From contig DUJI01000037.1 of assembly GCA_013329855.1 (NCBI GenBank), forward strand, positions 1-8,236: 8,236 nucleotides of DNA. The letters are read 5' to 3'. Under the pieces are notes generated by a model. The model was not told the origin of the DNA. It did no database searches and saw only the letters and a program-made list of their open reading frames with translations. The DNA comes from Thermoplasmata archaeon (GTDB lineage Archaea > Thermoplasmatota > Thermoplasmata > RBG-16-68-12). The translations under genes were made by a program, and so were the position numbers. Positions 1 to 5,259 of the stretch are shown piece after piece; within the stretch, counting starts at the first letter, position 1; every line of letters begins with the position of its first letter.

Positions 1-618
1 GAACCGGTACGTCCGTCCGATCTCCTTCCGTCCGACGCGGGAGGGGTTCGCGATCTCGTCGAGCGTGCGCGGCACGTTGCACTGGCGGCAGGCGGCGTAC
101 AGGGACGCGGCGACGACGCCCTCGATGGACCGCCCGCGGATCAGGTTCTTGTTCACGGCCTTGCGGTAGACCATGGCCGCCGTCTCGCGCACGTTCCGCG
201 GCAGGCCCATGCCGCTCGCCATCCGGTCCAACTCGCTCAGGGCGAACGCCAGGTTGCGCTCCGTCGCGTTGCTCACGCGGATGCGGCGCTGCCACTTCCG
301 AAGGCGGTAGAGCTGCGCGCGGTTCCGCGTCGGGATGGACTTGCCGTAGGAGTCCTTGTTCTTCCAGCCAATCGTCGTGGACAGGCCCTTGTCGTGGATC
401 GTGTACGTCATAGGCGCGCCCGTGCGCGCGCGCTTCTCGCCCTGCTCCACATCGAACGCGCGCCACTCGGGCCCCTGGTCGATCATCTGGTCGTTCAGGA
501 CGAGCCCGCACTCCTCGCAGATCAGCTCGCCGCGCTCGTAGTCGAACGTCAGATGGCCCGAGTTGCACTCGGGGCACCTAGTGACCTCTTCGGCCTCTTC
601 GATCTTCTTCGTGGGCAT
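1..618 (-). CDS. tfb: Transcription initiation factor B (TFB), C-terminally cut by the window edge
   Basis: This is the archaeal homologue of eukaryotic TFIIB. It joins TBP on the TATA/BRE promoter and recruits RNA polymerase. The 206 visible residues begin with a zinc ribbon: CPEC at 15-18 and CEEC at 34-37, so four cysteines (15, 18, 34, 37). Next comes the B-reader/linker region with the typical GPEWRAFD (49-56), then the first cyclin-like repeat from about residue 110 to the edge, including [15 protein letters not shown]. The second cyclin repeat, expected from a family length near 300 residues, lies beyond position 1. The ATG at 618 is chosen because an SD-like GGTGA sits 8 bases upstream and the zinc ribbon follows at the usual distance. 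The gene starts inside the 3' end of gar1 and is probably cotranscribed and translationally coupled with it. Identity is certain. Archaea often carry several TFB paralogues, and I cannot tell which one this is. Confidence 0.97.
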   Translation of the reverse strand, partial: MPTKKIEEAEEVTRCPECNSGHLTFDYERGELICEECGLVLNDQMIDQGPEWRAFDVEQGEKRARTGAPMTYTIHDKGLSTTIGWKNKDSYGKSIPTRNRAQLYRLRKWQRRIRVSNATERNLAFALSELDRMASGMGLPRNVRETAAMVYRKAVNKNLIRGRSIEGVVAASLYAACRQCNVPRTLDEIANPSRVGRKEIGRTYRF

Positions 619-859
619 GCTTTCCCTCACCGATGAACACGTCCGCCCCCACCAGGGACGGCGCCGCGGGGACCGACGGACGGACCGTCGTGAAGGGTTC
701 CTTCACGGGCCCGAACACGCGGATCACGCGGCCGAGGGGGCGGTTCCGCTTGTCCAACACCTCAGCACCCCTCGCCGCCGTGAGCTCCGAGCGTACGAGA
801 AGGCTCCCATCGTGGCCGATGTTCTCGACCACGCCGAGCCTCCGCGTGCCCCCTCTCAT
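578..859 (-). CDS. gar1: H/ACA ribonucleoprotein subunit Gar1
   Basis: A 93-residue protein of the Gar1 family. Gar1 is the small beta-barrel subunit of the archaeal H/ACA RNP (with Cbf5, Nop10 and L7Ae). It contacts Cbf5 and promotes guide-RNA-directed pseudouridylation of rRNA and other RNAs. Visible hallmarks are [18 protein letters not shown] (8-25), the signature [19 protein letters not shown] (43-61) and the closing strand [11 protein letters not shown] (69-79). The basic/acidic tail [13 protein letters not shown] (81-93) lies beyond the conserved core, and almost all of it is encoded in DNA shared with the start of tfb. Length is normal for archaeal Gar1 (about 75-100). The ATG at 859 is supported by a TATA box about 30 bases upstream, which predicts little or no 5' leader. 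A gar1-tfb pair is, as I recall, found in other euryarchaea, and the shared mRNA would link rRNA modification with basal transcription. Confidence 0.92.
   Translation of the reverse strand: MRGGTRRLGVVENIGHDGSLLVRSELTAARGAEVLDKRNRPLGRVIRVFGPVKEPFTTVRPSVPAAPSLVGADVFIGEGKHAHEEDRRGRRGH
627..631 (-). promoter_or_regulatory. Shine-Dalgarno site of tfb inside gar1
   Basis: Read on the minus strand this is GGTGA, part of the archaeal SD consensus GGAGGTGATC, followed by an 8-base spacer to the tfb ATG at 618. It lies within the coding sequence of gar1, about 47-54 bases before the gar1 stop. This fits internal initiation or translational coupling on a bicistronic mRNA and supports the chosen tfb start. 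Confidence 0.6.
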
Positions 860-885
860 CTGGAAGCGTGGGATGAAGTCGTTCG

Positions 886-893
886 TATTTAAG
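886..893 (-). promoter_or_regulatory. TATA box of gar1-tfb
   Basis: On the minus strand the sequence is CTTAAATA, an AT island in GC-rich DNA. Its centre is about 30 bases before the gar1 ATG (859), the normal TATA-to-start-site distance, so the transcript should begin within a few bases of the start codon. On the plus strand the same element reads TATTTAAG and could also serve hom, giving a leader of about 40 bases before the GTG at 955. Confidence 0.6.
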
Positions 894-954
894 GGTTACG
901 GAATTCTCAAGTAGAAAGAAGGCCTCGAGCGGAGAAGTTTTCAAACGCCTTTCG

Positions 955-2097
955 GTGGATTCTTCGGCCCGGTTTCCGCTGGAGTCCGAAGGATGTCCTA
1001 CGCGCGCGGAGTACTTAACCCCGCGGGGTTCTTCCCGCCCGAACCGGCGGCACGGTGAGAGCCTGGCGCATCGTCTGGTCCTCGTGGGGTTCGGCAACGT
1101 CGGGCGGGAGTTCGCCCGCCTGCTCCTGGAGCGGCGGAGCGAGCTCCGCCGCGAGCTCGGCCTCGAAGCCCACGTGGTCGCCATCCTCACCGGGAGGCAC
1201 GGCTGCGTGGAGAACCTGAAGGGAATCGACCTCCGCAAGGCCCTGCGGCTGGCCGAGGCAGACCGGCCCCTCACCTCGTGCGGCCGCGCGATCGCGGCGG
1301 ATTCCGTGGCCTACGTGCGCAGGGCCCGCGCGGACGTCGTGGTCGAGATCACGCCGCTCCGCATCGCGGCGGAGCAGCCCGCCCTCGACCGCATCGTCGC
1401 GGCGCTGACCAGCGGGAAGCATGTGATCACGGCGAACAAGGGTCCCGTGGTCTACCACTACGCCCGCCTCCGGGACTTGGCGCGGCGCAAGCACGTGGGC
1501 TTCCGCTGCGAAGGCACGGTCATGGACGGCGCGCCCGTGTTCAACCTCTTCCAAGAGACGCTGCGCGGCGCCCACGTGGAATCCTTCGAGGGCATCCTGA
1601 ACAGCACGAGCAACTACATCCTGTCCGAGATGGAGGCCGGGCGTTCCTACGAGGACGGCGTGGAAGCCGCGCGGCGGATGGGGTTCCTGGAGACGGACCC
1701 GTCCATGGACCTCGAAGGGTGGGACGCGACCGTGAAGGCCTGCCTTCTCGCGAACGTCCTCATGGGAGGACGCCTGCGGCCCGAGGCCGTGCCGCGACAA
1801 GGGATCGCGGGAATCCGCGCCGGCCGCGTCCAGGAGGCCCGCGCACTCGGCCGCCGCGTGAAGCAGGTGGCCCGCGGTTGGAAGGAGGGTCGCGAGGTGC
1901 GGGTCTCCGTGTCCGTGGAGGAGCTCCCGCTCGACCATCCCCTGGCCGCCATCGAAGGCACCTCGAACGCGCTGCTCGTGCGCACGGACATGCTGAAGGA
2001 GCTCCTCCTCTCGGAGCGGGATCCCGGACTGCGGCAGACGGCGTTCGCGGTGTACTCGGATCTCATCGCCATCCATGAGGGCCGGTGGCTCCCGTAG
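955..2097 (+). CDS. hom: Homoserine dehydrogenase, monofunctional, without ACT domain
   Basis: Reduces aspartate-4-semialdehyde to homoserine with NAD(P)H, the branch point to threonine and methionine. With the GTG at 955 the protein has 380 residues. The Rossmann fold starts at LVLVGFGNVGREFARLL (41-57, loop GFGNVG). ITANKGPV (158-165) is the family hallmark. The catalytic domain has EGTVMDGAPVFNL (186-198), GILNSTSNYILSEM (213-226) and ETDPSMDLEGWDATVKA (246-262), with the conserved Asp/Lys pattern. There is no C-terminal ACT domain and no fused aspartokinase, so threonine feedback through such a domain is unlikely. The start is doubtful. The GTG at 955 is the only ATG/GTG/TTG in frame before the Rossmann motif, but residues 1-37 do not look like a family N-terminus, and a TATA-like element lies at 1012-1019. 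A non-standard CTG at 1063, behind GGTGA (1054-1058), would give 344 residues, closer to the usual size. Identity is firm; the 5' end is not. Confidence 0.93.
   Translation: MDSSARFPLESEGCPTRAEYLTPRGSSRPNRRHGESLAHRLVLVGFGNVGREFARLLLERRSELRRELGLEAHVVAILTGRHGCVENLKGIDLRKALRLAEADRPLTSCGRAIAADSVAYVRRARADVVVEITPLRIAAEQPALDRIVAALTSGKHVITANKGPVVYHYARLRDLARRKHVGFRCEGTVMDGAPVFNLFQETLRGAHVESFEGILNSTSNYILSEMEAGRSYEDGVEAARRMGFLETDPSMDLEGWDATVKACLLANVLMGGRLRPEAVPRQGIAGIRAGRVQEARALGRRVKQVARGWKEGREVRVSVSVEELPLDHPLAAIEGTSNALLVRTDMLKELLLSERDPGLRQTAFAVYSDLIAIHEGRWLP
1012..1019 (+). promoter_or_regulatory. Possible internal TATA box for hom
   Basis: The sequence TACTTAAC is an AT-rich patch in an otherwise very GC-rich stretch. 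Transcription would start near 1042, which is downstream of the GTG at 955 and upstream of the GGTGA/CTG pair at 1054-1065. If active, the standard-codon start at 955 would be wrong. The match to consensus is modest. Confidence 0.35.
1017..1030 (+). repeat. Perfect 14-bp palindrome next to the hom TATA-like element
   Basis: AACCCCGCGGGGTT equals its own reverse complement. It overlaps the last three bases of the TATA-like box at 1012-1019 and ends before the predicted start site. This is where an archaeal repressor would block polymerase recruitment. It may also be chance in GC-rich sequence, or part of the coding region if the start at 955 is real. Confidence 0.35.
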
Positions 2098-2103
2098 GGC
2101 AGT

Positions 2104-2110
2104 CTTATAT
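2104..2110 (+). promoter_or_regulatory. TATA box of coaD/DUF84 gene
   Basis: CTTATAT is centred 27 bases before the ATG at 2134 and only 7 bases after the hom stop. The spacing predicts a leaderless mRNA whose first nucleotide is at or next to the A of the start codon. The downstream gene therefore appears to have its own promoter although it lies 36 bases behind hom in the same direction. Confidence 0.65.
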
Positions 2111-2133
2111 CGCGAGGACCGGATGGCCGAGGG

Positions 2134-3108
2134 ATGCGGGTCGCCACGGGCGGGACGTTCGACATCCTGCACGACGGTCACAAGGCCCTCCTGGGCGCCG
2201 CATTCGGCCTCCGCCCCGAGTCGGTCCTCATCGGGATCACGTCGGACCGGTTCGCTCGGGAGTCGCGTCGCGAGGTGAACCCCTACGGCGTCCGGGAGCG
2301 GAACCTGCGGCGGCTCCTCCGGGCCCGAGGCTGGACCCGGTTCTCTGTCGAGCCCATCGACGACGTGGTCGGCCCCGCGGACGACCGGCCAGACCTGGAC
2401 GTCCTGGTCGTCTCCGCGGAGCGGGCCCACGTCGGCCGGGAGCTCAACGAAGCCCGCGAGCGGAAGGGCCTGCGCCCCCTCGAGGTGCGCGCCGTGCCCA
2501 TGGTCCTGGCGGAGGACGGTTTGCCCGTCCAGTCGCGCCGCATCCGGACGGGGGCGATCGATCCGCACGGGAAGCGGCGGACGCCGCTCCGCGTCCACGT
2601 GGGCTCGGACAATCCGGTAAAGGTCCGCGCCGTGCGCCGCGTGTTGAGCGACCTCTTCGACCGCGTCCGGGTGTCCGCCGTGCCCGTGGCCACGGGCGTC
2701 CCCGAGCAGCCCGTGGACCAGCAGGCGCCCGTGGGCGCAAGGAACCGCGCCCGCGCCGCCTTGACCGACGCGGACTTCGGCGTGGGGGTCGAGGCGGGGC
2801 TCCTGTGGGACGCCTCCGTGGGCGACTACTTGGACGTGCAGTACTGCGCCGTGGTCGACCGCGCAGGCCGCGTGACCGTGGGGCACGGCCCCGGGTTCGA
2901 GTACCCGCCCCCCGTGATCGAGCGCGTCAAGGCGGGCAAGACCGTGGGGGAGGCCATGGCGGAGATCACGGGCATCCGGGAAATCGGCTCCAAGTACGGG
3001 GCCATCGGCTACCTGACGGGCCGGCGGATGGACCGCGACGCGCTGACGGAGGCCGCGGTCCTCATGGCCATGGTGCCACGGATCCGCCGTGATCTCTACT
3101 CGCGCTAG
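2134..3108 (+). CDS. coaD: Bifunctional phosphopantetheine adenylyltransferase / DUF84 (inosine/xanthosine) NTP phosphatase
   Basis: A 324-residue two-domain protein. Residues 1 to about 145 form an archaeal phosphopantetheine adenylyltransferase, which makes dephospho-CoA from 4'-phosphopantetheine and ATP, the penultimate step of CoA synthesis. It has the nucleotidyltransferase motif GGTFDILHDGHKALL (6-20, HxGH at 13-16) and a second phosphate-binding motif at SRRIRTGAID (134-143). Residues 151-324 form a DUF84/YjjX-like domain: VGSDNPVKVRAVRRVL (156-171), FGVGVEAGLL (215-224), GFEYPPPVIERV (254-265) and SKYGAIGYLTGRRMDRD (286-302). YjjX relatives hydrolyse ITP, XTP and other damaged NTPs. 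This fusion is an established arrangement, known from Thermoplasma-type archaea. The ATG at 2134 fits both the family N-terminus and the TATA spacing. Activity of the second domain is inferred from the family only. Confidence 0.93.
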   Translation: MRVATGGTFDILHDGHKALLGAAFGLRPESVLIGITSDRFARESRREVNPYGVRERNLRRLLRARGWTRFSVEPIDDVVGPADDRPDLDVLVVSAERAHVGRELNEARERKGLRPLEVRAVPMVLAEDGLPVQSRRIRTGAIDPHGKRRTPLRVHVGSDNPVKVRAVRRVLSDLFDRVRVSAVPVATGVPEQPVDQQAPVGARNRARAALTDADFGVGVEAGLLWDASVGDYLDVQYCAVVDRAGRVTVGHGPGFEYPPPVIERVKAGKTVGEAMAEITGIREIGSKYGAIGYLTGRRMDRDALTEAAVLMAMVPRIRRDLYSR

Positions 3109-3111
3109 CCC

Positions 3112-3324
3112 TCACTGGGGCGCGACGAACCACTGGGCCTGGCAGCGCCCGCACCAGATTGCGTTGTTCACGACGACGAACTCGGACCGCTGCAACCCGC
3201 TCATGGGGTCCGGGCTCGCCCCCCCGCTCGCGAAGCGCGCGGCCGCCACATGGCTCTTGCAAACCCCGGCGCCGCAGAACCGGCAGGTCGCACGGGCTTG
3301 GTTCTCGCAGTAGTAGCAGAGCAT
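3112..3324 (-). CDS. Small double zinc-site protein, B-box-like
   Basis: A 70-residue protein of unknown function. It starts CYYCENQARATCRFCGAGVC, with cysteines at 3, 6, 14, 17 and 22 and a histidine at 25 (CKSH). This resembles half of a B-box finger and the small archaeal DUF2180-type proteins. A second pair, C58-x2-C61 (WCGRC), near the C-terminus could complete a second site or cross-brace the fold. The middle (29-50) is Gly/Ser/Pro-rich and looks flexible. There is no signal peptide or membrane segment, so it is probably cytosolic and may bind protein or nucleic acid. It ends 3 bases from the stop of the coaD fusion (convergent) and diverges from gap. The regular metal-ligand pattern argues for a real gene against the many spurious frames in this DNA. 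The ATG at 3324 is used because the first cysteine pair follows at once. No TATA box is visible at the leaderless distance. Confidence 0.8.
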   Translation of the reverse strand: MLCYYCENQARATCRFCGAGVCKSHVAAARFASGGASPDPMSGLQRSEFVVVNNAIWCGRCQAQWFVAPQ

Positions 3325-3350
3325 GCACCGCCATGCGATTCGGAGGCGAA

Positions 3351-3364
3351 GTGCCTTTCGGCAC
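3351..3364 (-). other. Hairpin with GAAA tetraloop upstream of the zinc-protein gene
   Basis: On the minus strand GTGCC-GAAA-GGCAC gives a 5-bp perfect stem closed by a GNRA-type tetraloop, 27-40 bases before the ATG at 3324. If the zinc-protein gene is transcribed from further upstream (for example from the AT patch at 3435-3442), this hairpin would be in its 5' leader. Short hairpins are frequent in GC-rich DNA, so a function is uncertain. Confidence 0.35.
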
Positions 3365-3434
3365 CGCGCCTGAACCCCAGGAGAACCATGTCCAACCCGG
3401 AATCCGGTGACCGAACTTACTGTAGCCGCACAAG

Positions 3435-3442
3435 CTTTTTAG
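3435..3442 (+). promoter_or_regulatory. TATA box of gap
   Basis: CTTTTTAG is the main AT-rich patch in the 150-bp divergent region. Its centre lies about 36 bases before the ATG at 3475, predicting a start near 3465 and a leader of about 10 bases. It is read as CTAAAAAG on the other strand and could also drive the divergent zinc-protein gene. Confidence 0.5.
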
Positions 3443-3474
3443 TGCCAGGGTCGTTCGAGCCCGTGGGGTCTCCC

Positions 3475-4494
3475 ATGCCGGCCAGGATCGCCATCAACGG
3501 ATACGGAACGATCGGGAAGCGTGTCGCCGACGCCGTCTCGCTGCAGGACGACATGAGGATCGTGGGCGTCGCGAAGACGAAGCCCAACTTCGAGGCGAAG
3601 ATCGCCGCCCGGAAGGGCTATCCGGTCTACGCGAGCGACCAGGACTCCGCCGCGAAGTTCGCCAAGGCCGGGTTCAAGGCCGCGGGGACGCTGGAGGACC
3701 TGCTCAAGGAGGCCGACCTGGTCGTGGACTGCACGCCCGAGGAGAGCGGCTACAAGCCCCTGTACGAGAAGGCGGGCGTGAAGGCGATCTGGCAGGGAGG
3801 CGAGGAACACTCCCTGACCAACCTCTCGTTCAACGCTGCCGCGAACTACGCCGACTGCATCGGCGCGCCCTTCGTCCGCGTGCCGTCGTGCAACACGACA
3901 GGTCTCATCCGCACGCTCTATCCGCTCGACGCCCACCTCGGCGTGGAGAAGGTCCTCGCGGTCATGGTGCGCCGCGCCGCGGACCCGGGTGACTCCAAGA
4001 AAGGCCCCATCAACGCGATCGAGCCCGAGCTGGAGATGCCGAGCCACCACGGACCCGACGTGCAGAGCGTGCTGCCGAAGCTGAACATCCACACGATCGC
4101 GGTCAAGGTGTCCTCCACCCTGATGCACCTCCACGCCGTCTCCGTGGACCTGAAGAAGGAGGCGGACCCTGCGCAGATCCTTGATGTCTGGAAGCGCTTC
4201 CCCCGCGTGGTGTTCGTCTCCGGCGGCGAGGGCGTCAAGTCGACGGCCCAGATCATGGAGCTGGCGCGAGACCTCGCCCGGGACCGATCGGACCTGTATG
4301 AGATCGCCGTCTGGCAGGACGGCGTCCACGTGGTCGACGGCAAGCACCTGTACTACTTCCAGGCGGTGCACCAGGAGTCCGACGTGGTGCCCGAGAACGT
4401 GGACGCGATTCGTGCCCTCCTGCAGCTCGAGCAGGACGGCCACCGGAGCATGGAGAAGACGGACCGCTCCATGCGGATCGGGCTCGCGAAGTGA
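3475..4494 (+). CDS. gap: Type II (archaeal) glyceraldehyde-3-phosphate dehydrogenase
   Basis: A 339-residue phosphorylating GAPDH. It interconverts glyceraldehyde-3-phosphate and 1,3-bisphosphoglycerate with NAD(P), in gluconeogenesis and, where present, lower glycolysis. It belongs to the archaeal type II family, not the bacterial/eukaryal type. The N-terminus AINGYGTIGKRVADAV (6-21) is the dinucleotide-binding loop. DLVVDCTPEE (81-90) and WQGGEEHS (106-113) are typical. PSCNTTGLIRTLYPL (137-151) holds the catalytic Cys139. RRAADPGDSKKGPINAI (166-182) and the HHGPDVQ motif (191-197) line the phosphate and active site. Length matches the family (about 335-345). The start at 3475 is chosen because family members begin a few residues before AINGYG. 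An in-frame ATG at 3388 would add 29 unrelated residues and would put the TATA box inside the gene. gap converges on trmJ with 12 bases between the stops. Confidence 0.96.
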   Translation: MPARIAINGYGTIGKRVADAVSLQDDMRIVGVAKTKPNFEAKIAARKGYPVYASDQDSAAKFAKAGFKAAGTLEDLLKEADLVVDCTPEESGYKPLYEKAGVKAIWQGGEEHSLTNLSFNAAANYADCIGAPFVRVPSCNTTGLIRTLYPLDAHLGVEKVLAVMVRRAADPGDSKKGPINAIEPELEMPSHHGPDVQSVLPKLNIHTIAVKVSSTLMHLHAVSVDLKKEADPAQILDVWKRFPRVVFVSGGEGVKSTAQIMELARDLARDRSDLYEIAVWQDGVHVVDGKHLYYFQAVHQESDVVPENVDAIRALLQLEQDGHRSMEKTDRSMRIGLAK

Positions 4495-4506
4495 GCTGCG
4501 AGCGGC

Positions 4507-5220
4507 TCAGGCTCCGCGCTCCAGGCGCCGGATGCGCTTCGTCGCGCGCTGGAGAACACCCATGAGGGCGTGGAACTCCCACTTGCTCGGCACGGAGCGG
4601 CCGACGAGCCGGCGGAACATGACTTTGGTCCGCGCGCGCTTGTGGGCCGGATAGTCGGTCGCCTCGAGGAGCGCCGCGAAGGCCTCGTGGAGCTTCTCCT
4701 TCTCGAACCCGGAGGCCTCGCGTCGCGGTCGCCTCCCCGCCCGCGCGGCGAAGAGCTCGTAGAGGACGACGGTCGCGGCGTGGGAGAGATTCAGGATGGG
4801 GTACTCCTCGGCGGCGGGGATCGTAACAAGGAGGTCGCACTCGGCGAGCTCCTCCTCGGAGAGCCCGAAGTCCTCGCGGCCGAACGCCACGGTCACGGTG
4901 CCCCGCATCGGAGCCACGCGGGCCGCCAGATCGCGAGCGCCCACGGAGATTCGCGCGAAGCGCTTCTCGCTCCGGGTGTCGATCCCCGAGGTGCCGACCA
5001 GGAGGTCGCTGCCGCGGACGGCCTCGGCGAACGAGTTCGCGTGCGTCGCGCCTTCCAGGATGTCGCTCCCGTGCATGGCCCGCTTCCTCGCCTCGCCCCC
5101 TAGGGGGCAGGACCGCACCAGGGCGAGGTCGGCGGCTCCGAAGTTCTTCATGGCGCGGGCGACCGCTCCCACGTTCCCTTCGTTCTTCGGCTCCACGAGC
5201 ACGACACGGACCCGGGGCAT
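4507..5220 (-). CDS. trmJ: tRNA (cytidine/uridine-2'-O-)-methyltransferase TrmJ, SPOUT family
   Basis: A 237-residue SPOUT (SpoU/TrmH-type) RNA 2'-O-methyltransferase. TrmJ uses S-adenosylmethionine to methylate the ribose of nucleotide 32 in the tRNA anticodon loop; characterised archaeal TrmJ acts on C32. The three SPOUT motifs are present: VLVEPKNEGNVGAVARAMKN (7-26), VAFGREDFGLSEEEL (111-125) and YPILNLSHAATVVLYEL (140-156). The last two form the knotted cofactor site. Residues from about 165 form the helical C-terminal extension seen in TrmJ, including EKEKLHEAF-like and RRLVGR segments. The ATG at 5220 is chosen over an in-frame ATG at 5247 (adding MYRRYYSAP), since the family starts just before VLVEP and the upstream ATG lies in the likely TATA box. 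The reading frame stays open as far as 5871, but that part is antisense to truA. The gene diverges from truA, another enzyme of the anticodon stem-loop. Confidence 0.93.
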   Translation of the reverse strand: MPRVRVVLVEPKNEGNVGAVARAMKNFGAADLALVRSCPLGGEARKRAMHGSDILEGATHANSFAEAVRGSDLLVGTSGIDTRSEKRFARISVGARDLAARVAPMRGTVTVAFGREDFGLSEEELAECDLLVTIPAAEEYPILNLSHAATVVLYELFAARAGRRPRREASGFEKEKLHEAFAALLEATDYPAHKRARTKVMFRRLVGRSVPSKWEFHALMGVLQRATKRIRRLERGA

Positions 5221-5227
5221 CGGAGCG

Positions 5228-5235
5228 CTATAGTA
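5228..5235 (+). promoter_or_regulatory. TATA box of truA
   Basis: CTATAGTA is centred 28-29 bases before the truA ATG at 5260, predicting a leaderless mRNA. It starts only 8 bases upstream of the trmJ start codon and lies inside the region that polymerase would cover when starting trmJ. Confidence 0.6.
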
Positions 5236-5242
5236 TCTACGA

Positions 5243-5252
5243 TACATTATGA
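5243..5252 (-). promoter_or_regulatory. TATA box of trmJ
   Basis: On the minus strand the sequence is CATAATGTAT (spanning 5245-5254 to 5243 within a few bases of uncertainty). It is centred about 27 bases before the trmJ ATG at 5220 and so predicts a leaderless transcript. It lies between the truA TATA box and the truA start codon, so the two promoters overlap. Confidence 0.55.
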
Positions 5253-5259
5253 CGTTGGC

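Noticed and set aside
1015..2886. 623-residue open frame on the minus strand
   Set aside because: It is antisense to hom and coaD, whose conserved motifs are clear. The composition (rich in His, Gly, Val, Arg, Asp, Ala) is that of a shadow frame in GC-rich DNA, and no domain is recognisable.
2085..3092. 335-residue plus-strand frame overlapping coaD
   Set aside because: It is a Pro/Arg/Gly-rich frame-shifted copy of coaD with no motif; coaD has family motifs along its whole length.
3388..3474. In-frame ATG 29 codons upstream of gap with an AGGAG before it
   Set aside because: The added residues do not belong to the GAPDH family, and the best TATA box (3435-3442) would lie inside them. The SD-like AGGAG has only a 4-base spacer.
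3439..4443. 334-residue minus-strand frame opposite gap
   Set aside because: It is antisense to a fully conserved GAPDH and has the same shadow-type composition.
4495..4506. Possible bidirectional terminator between gap and trmJ
   Set aside because: Only 12 bases separate the stops, and there is neither a hairpin nor a T tract.
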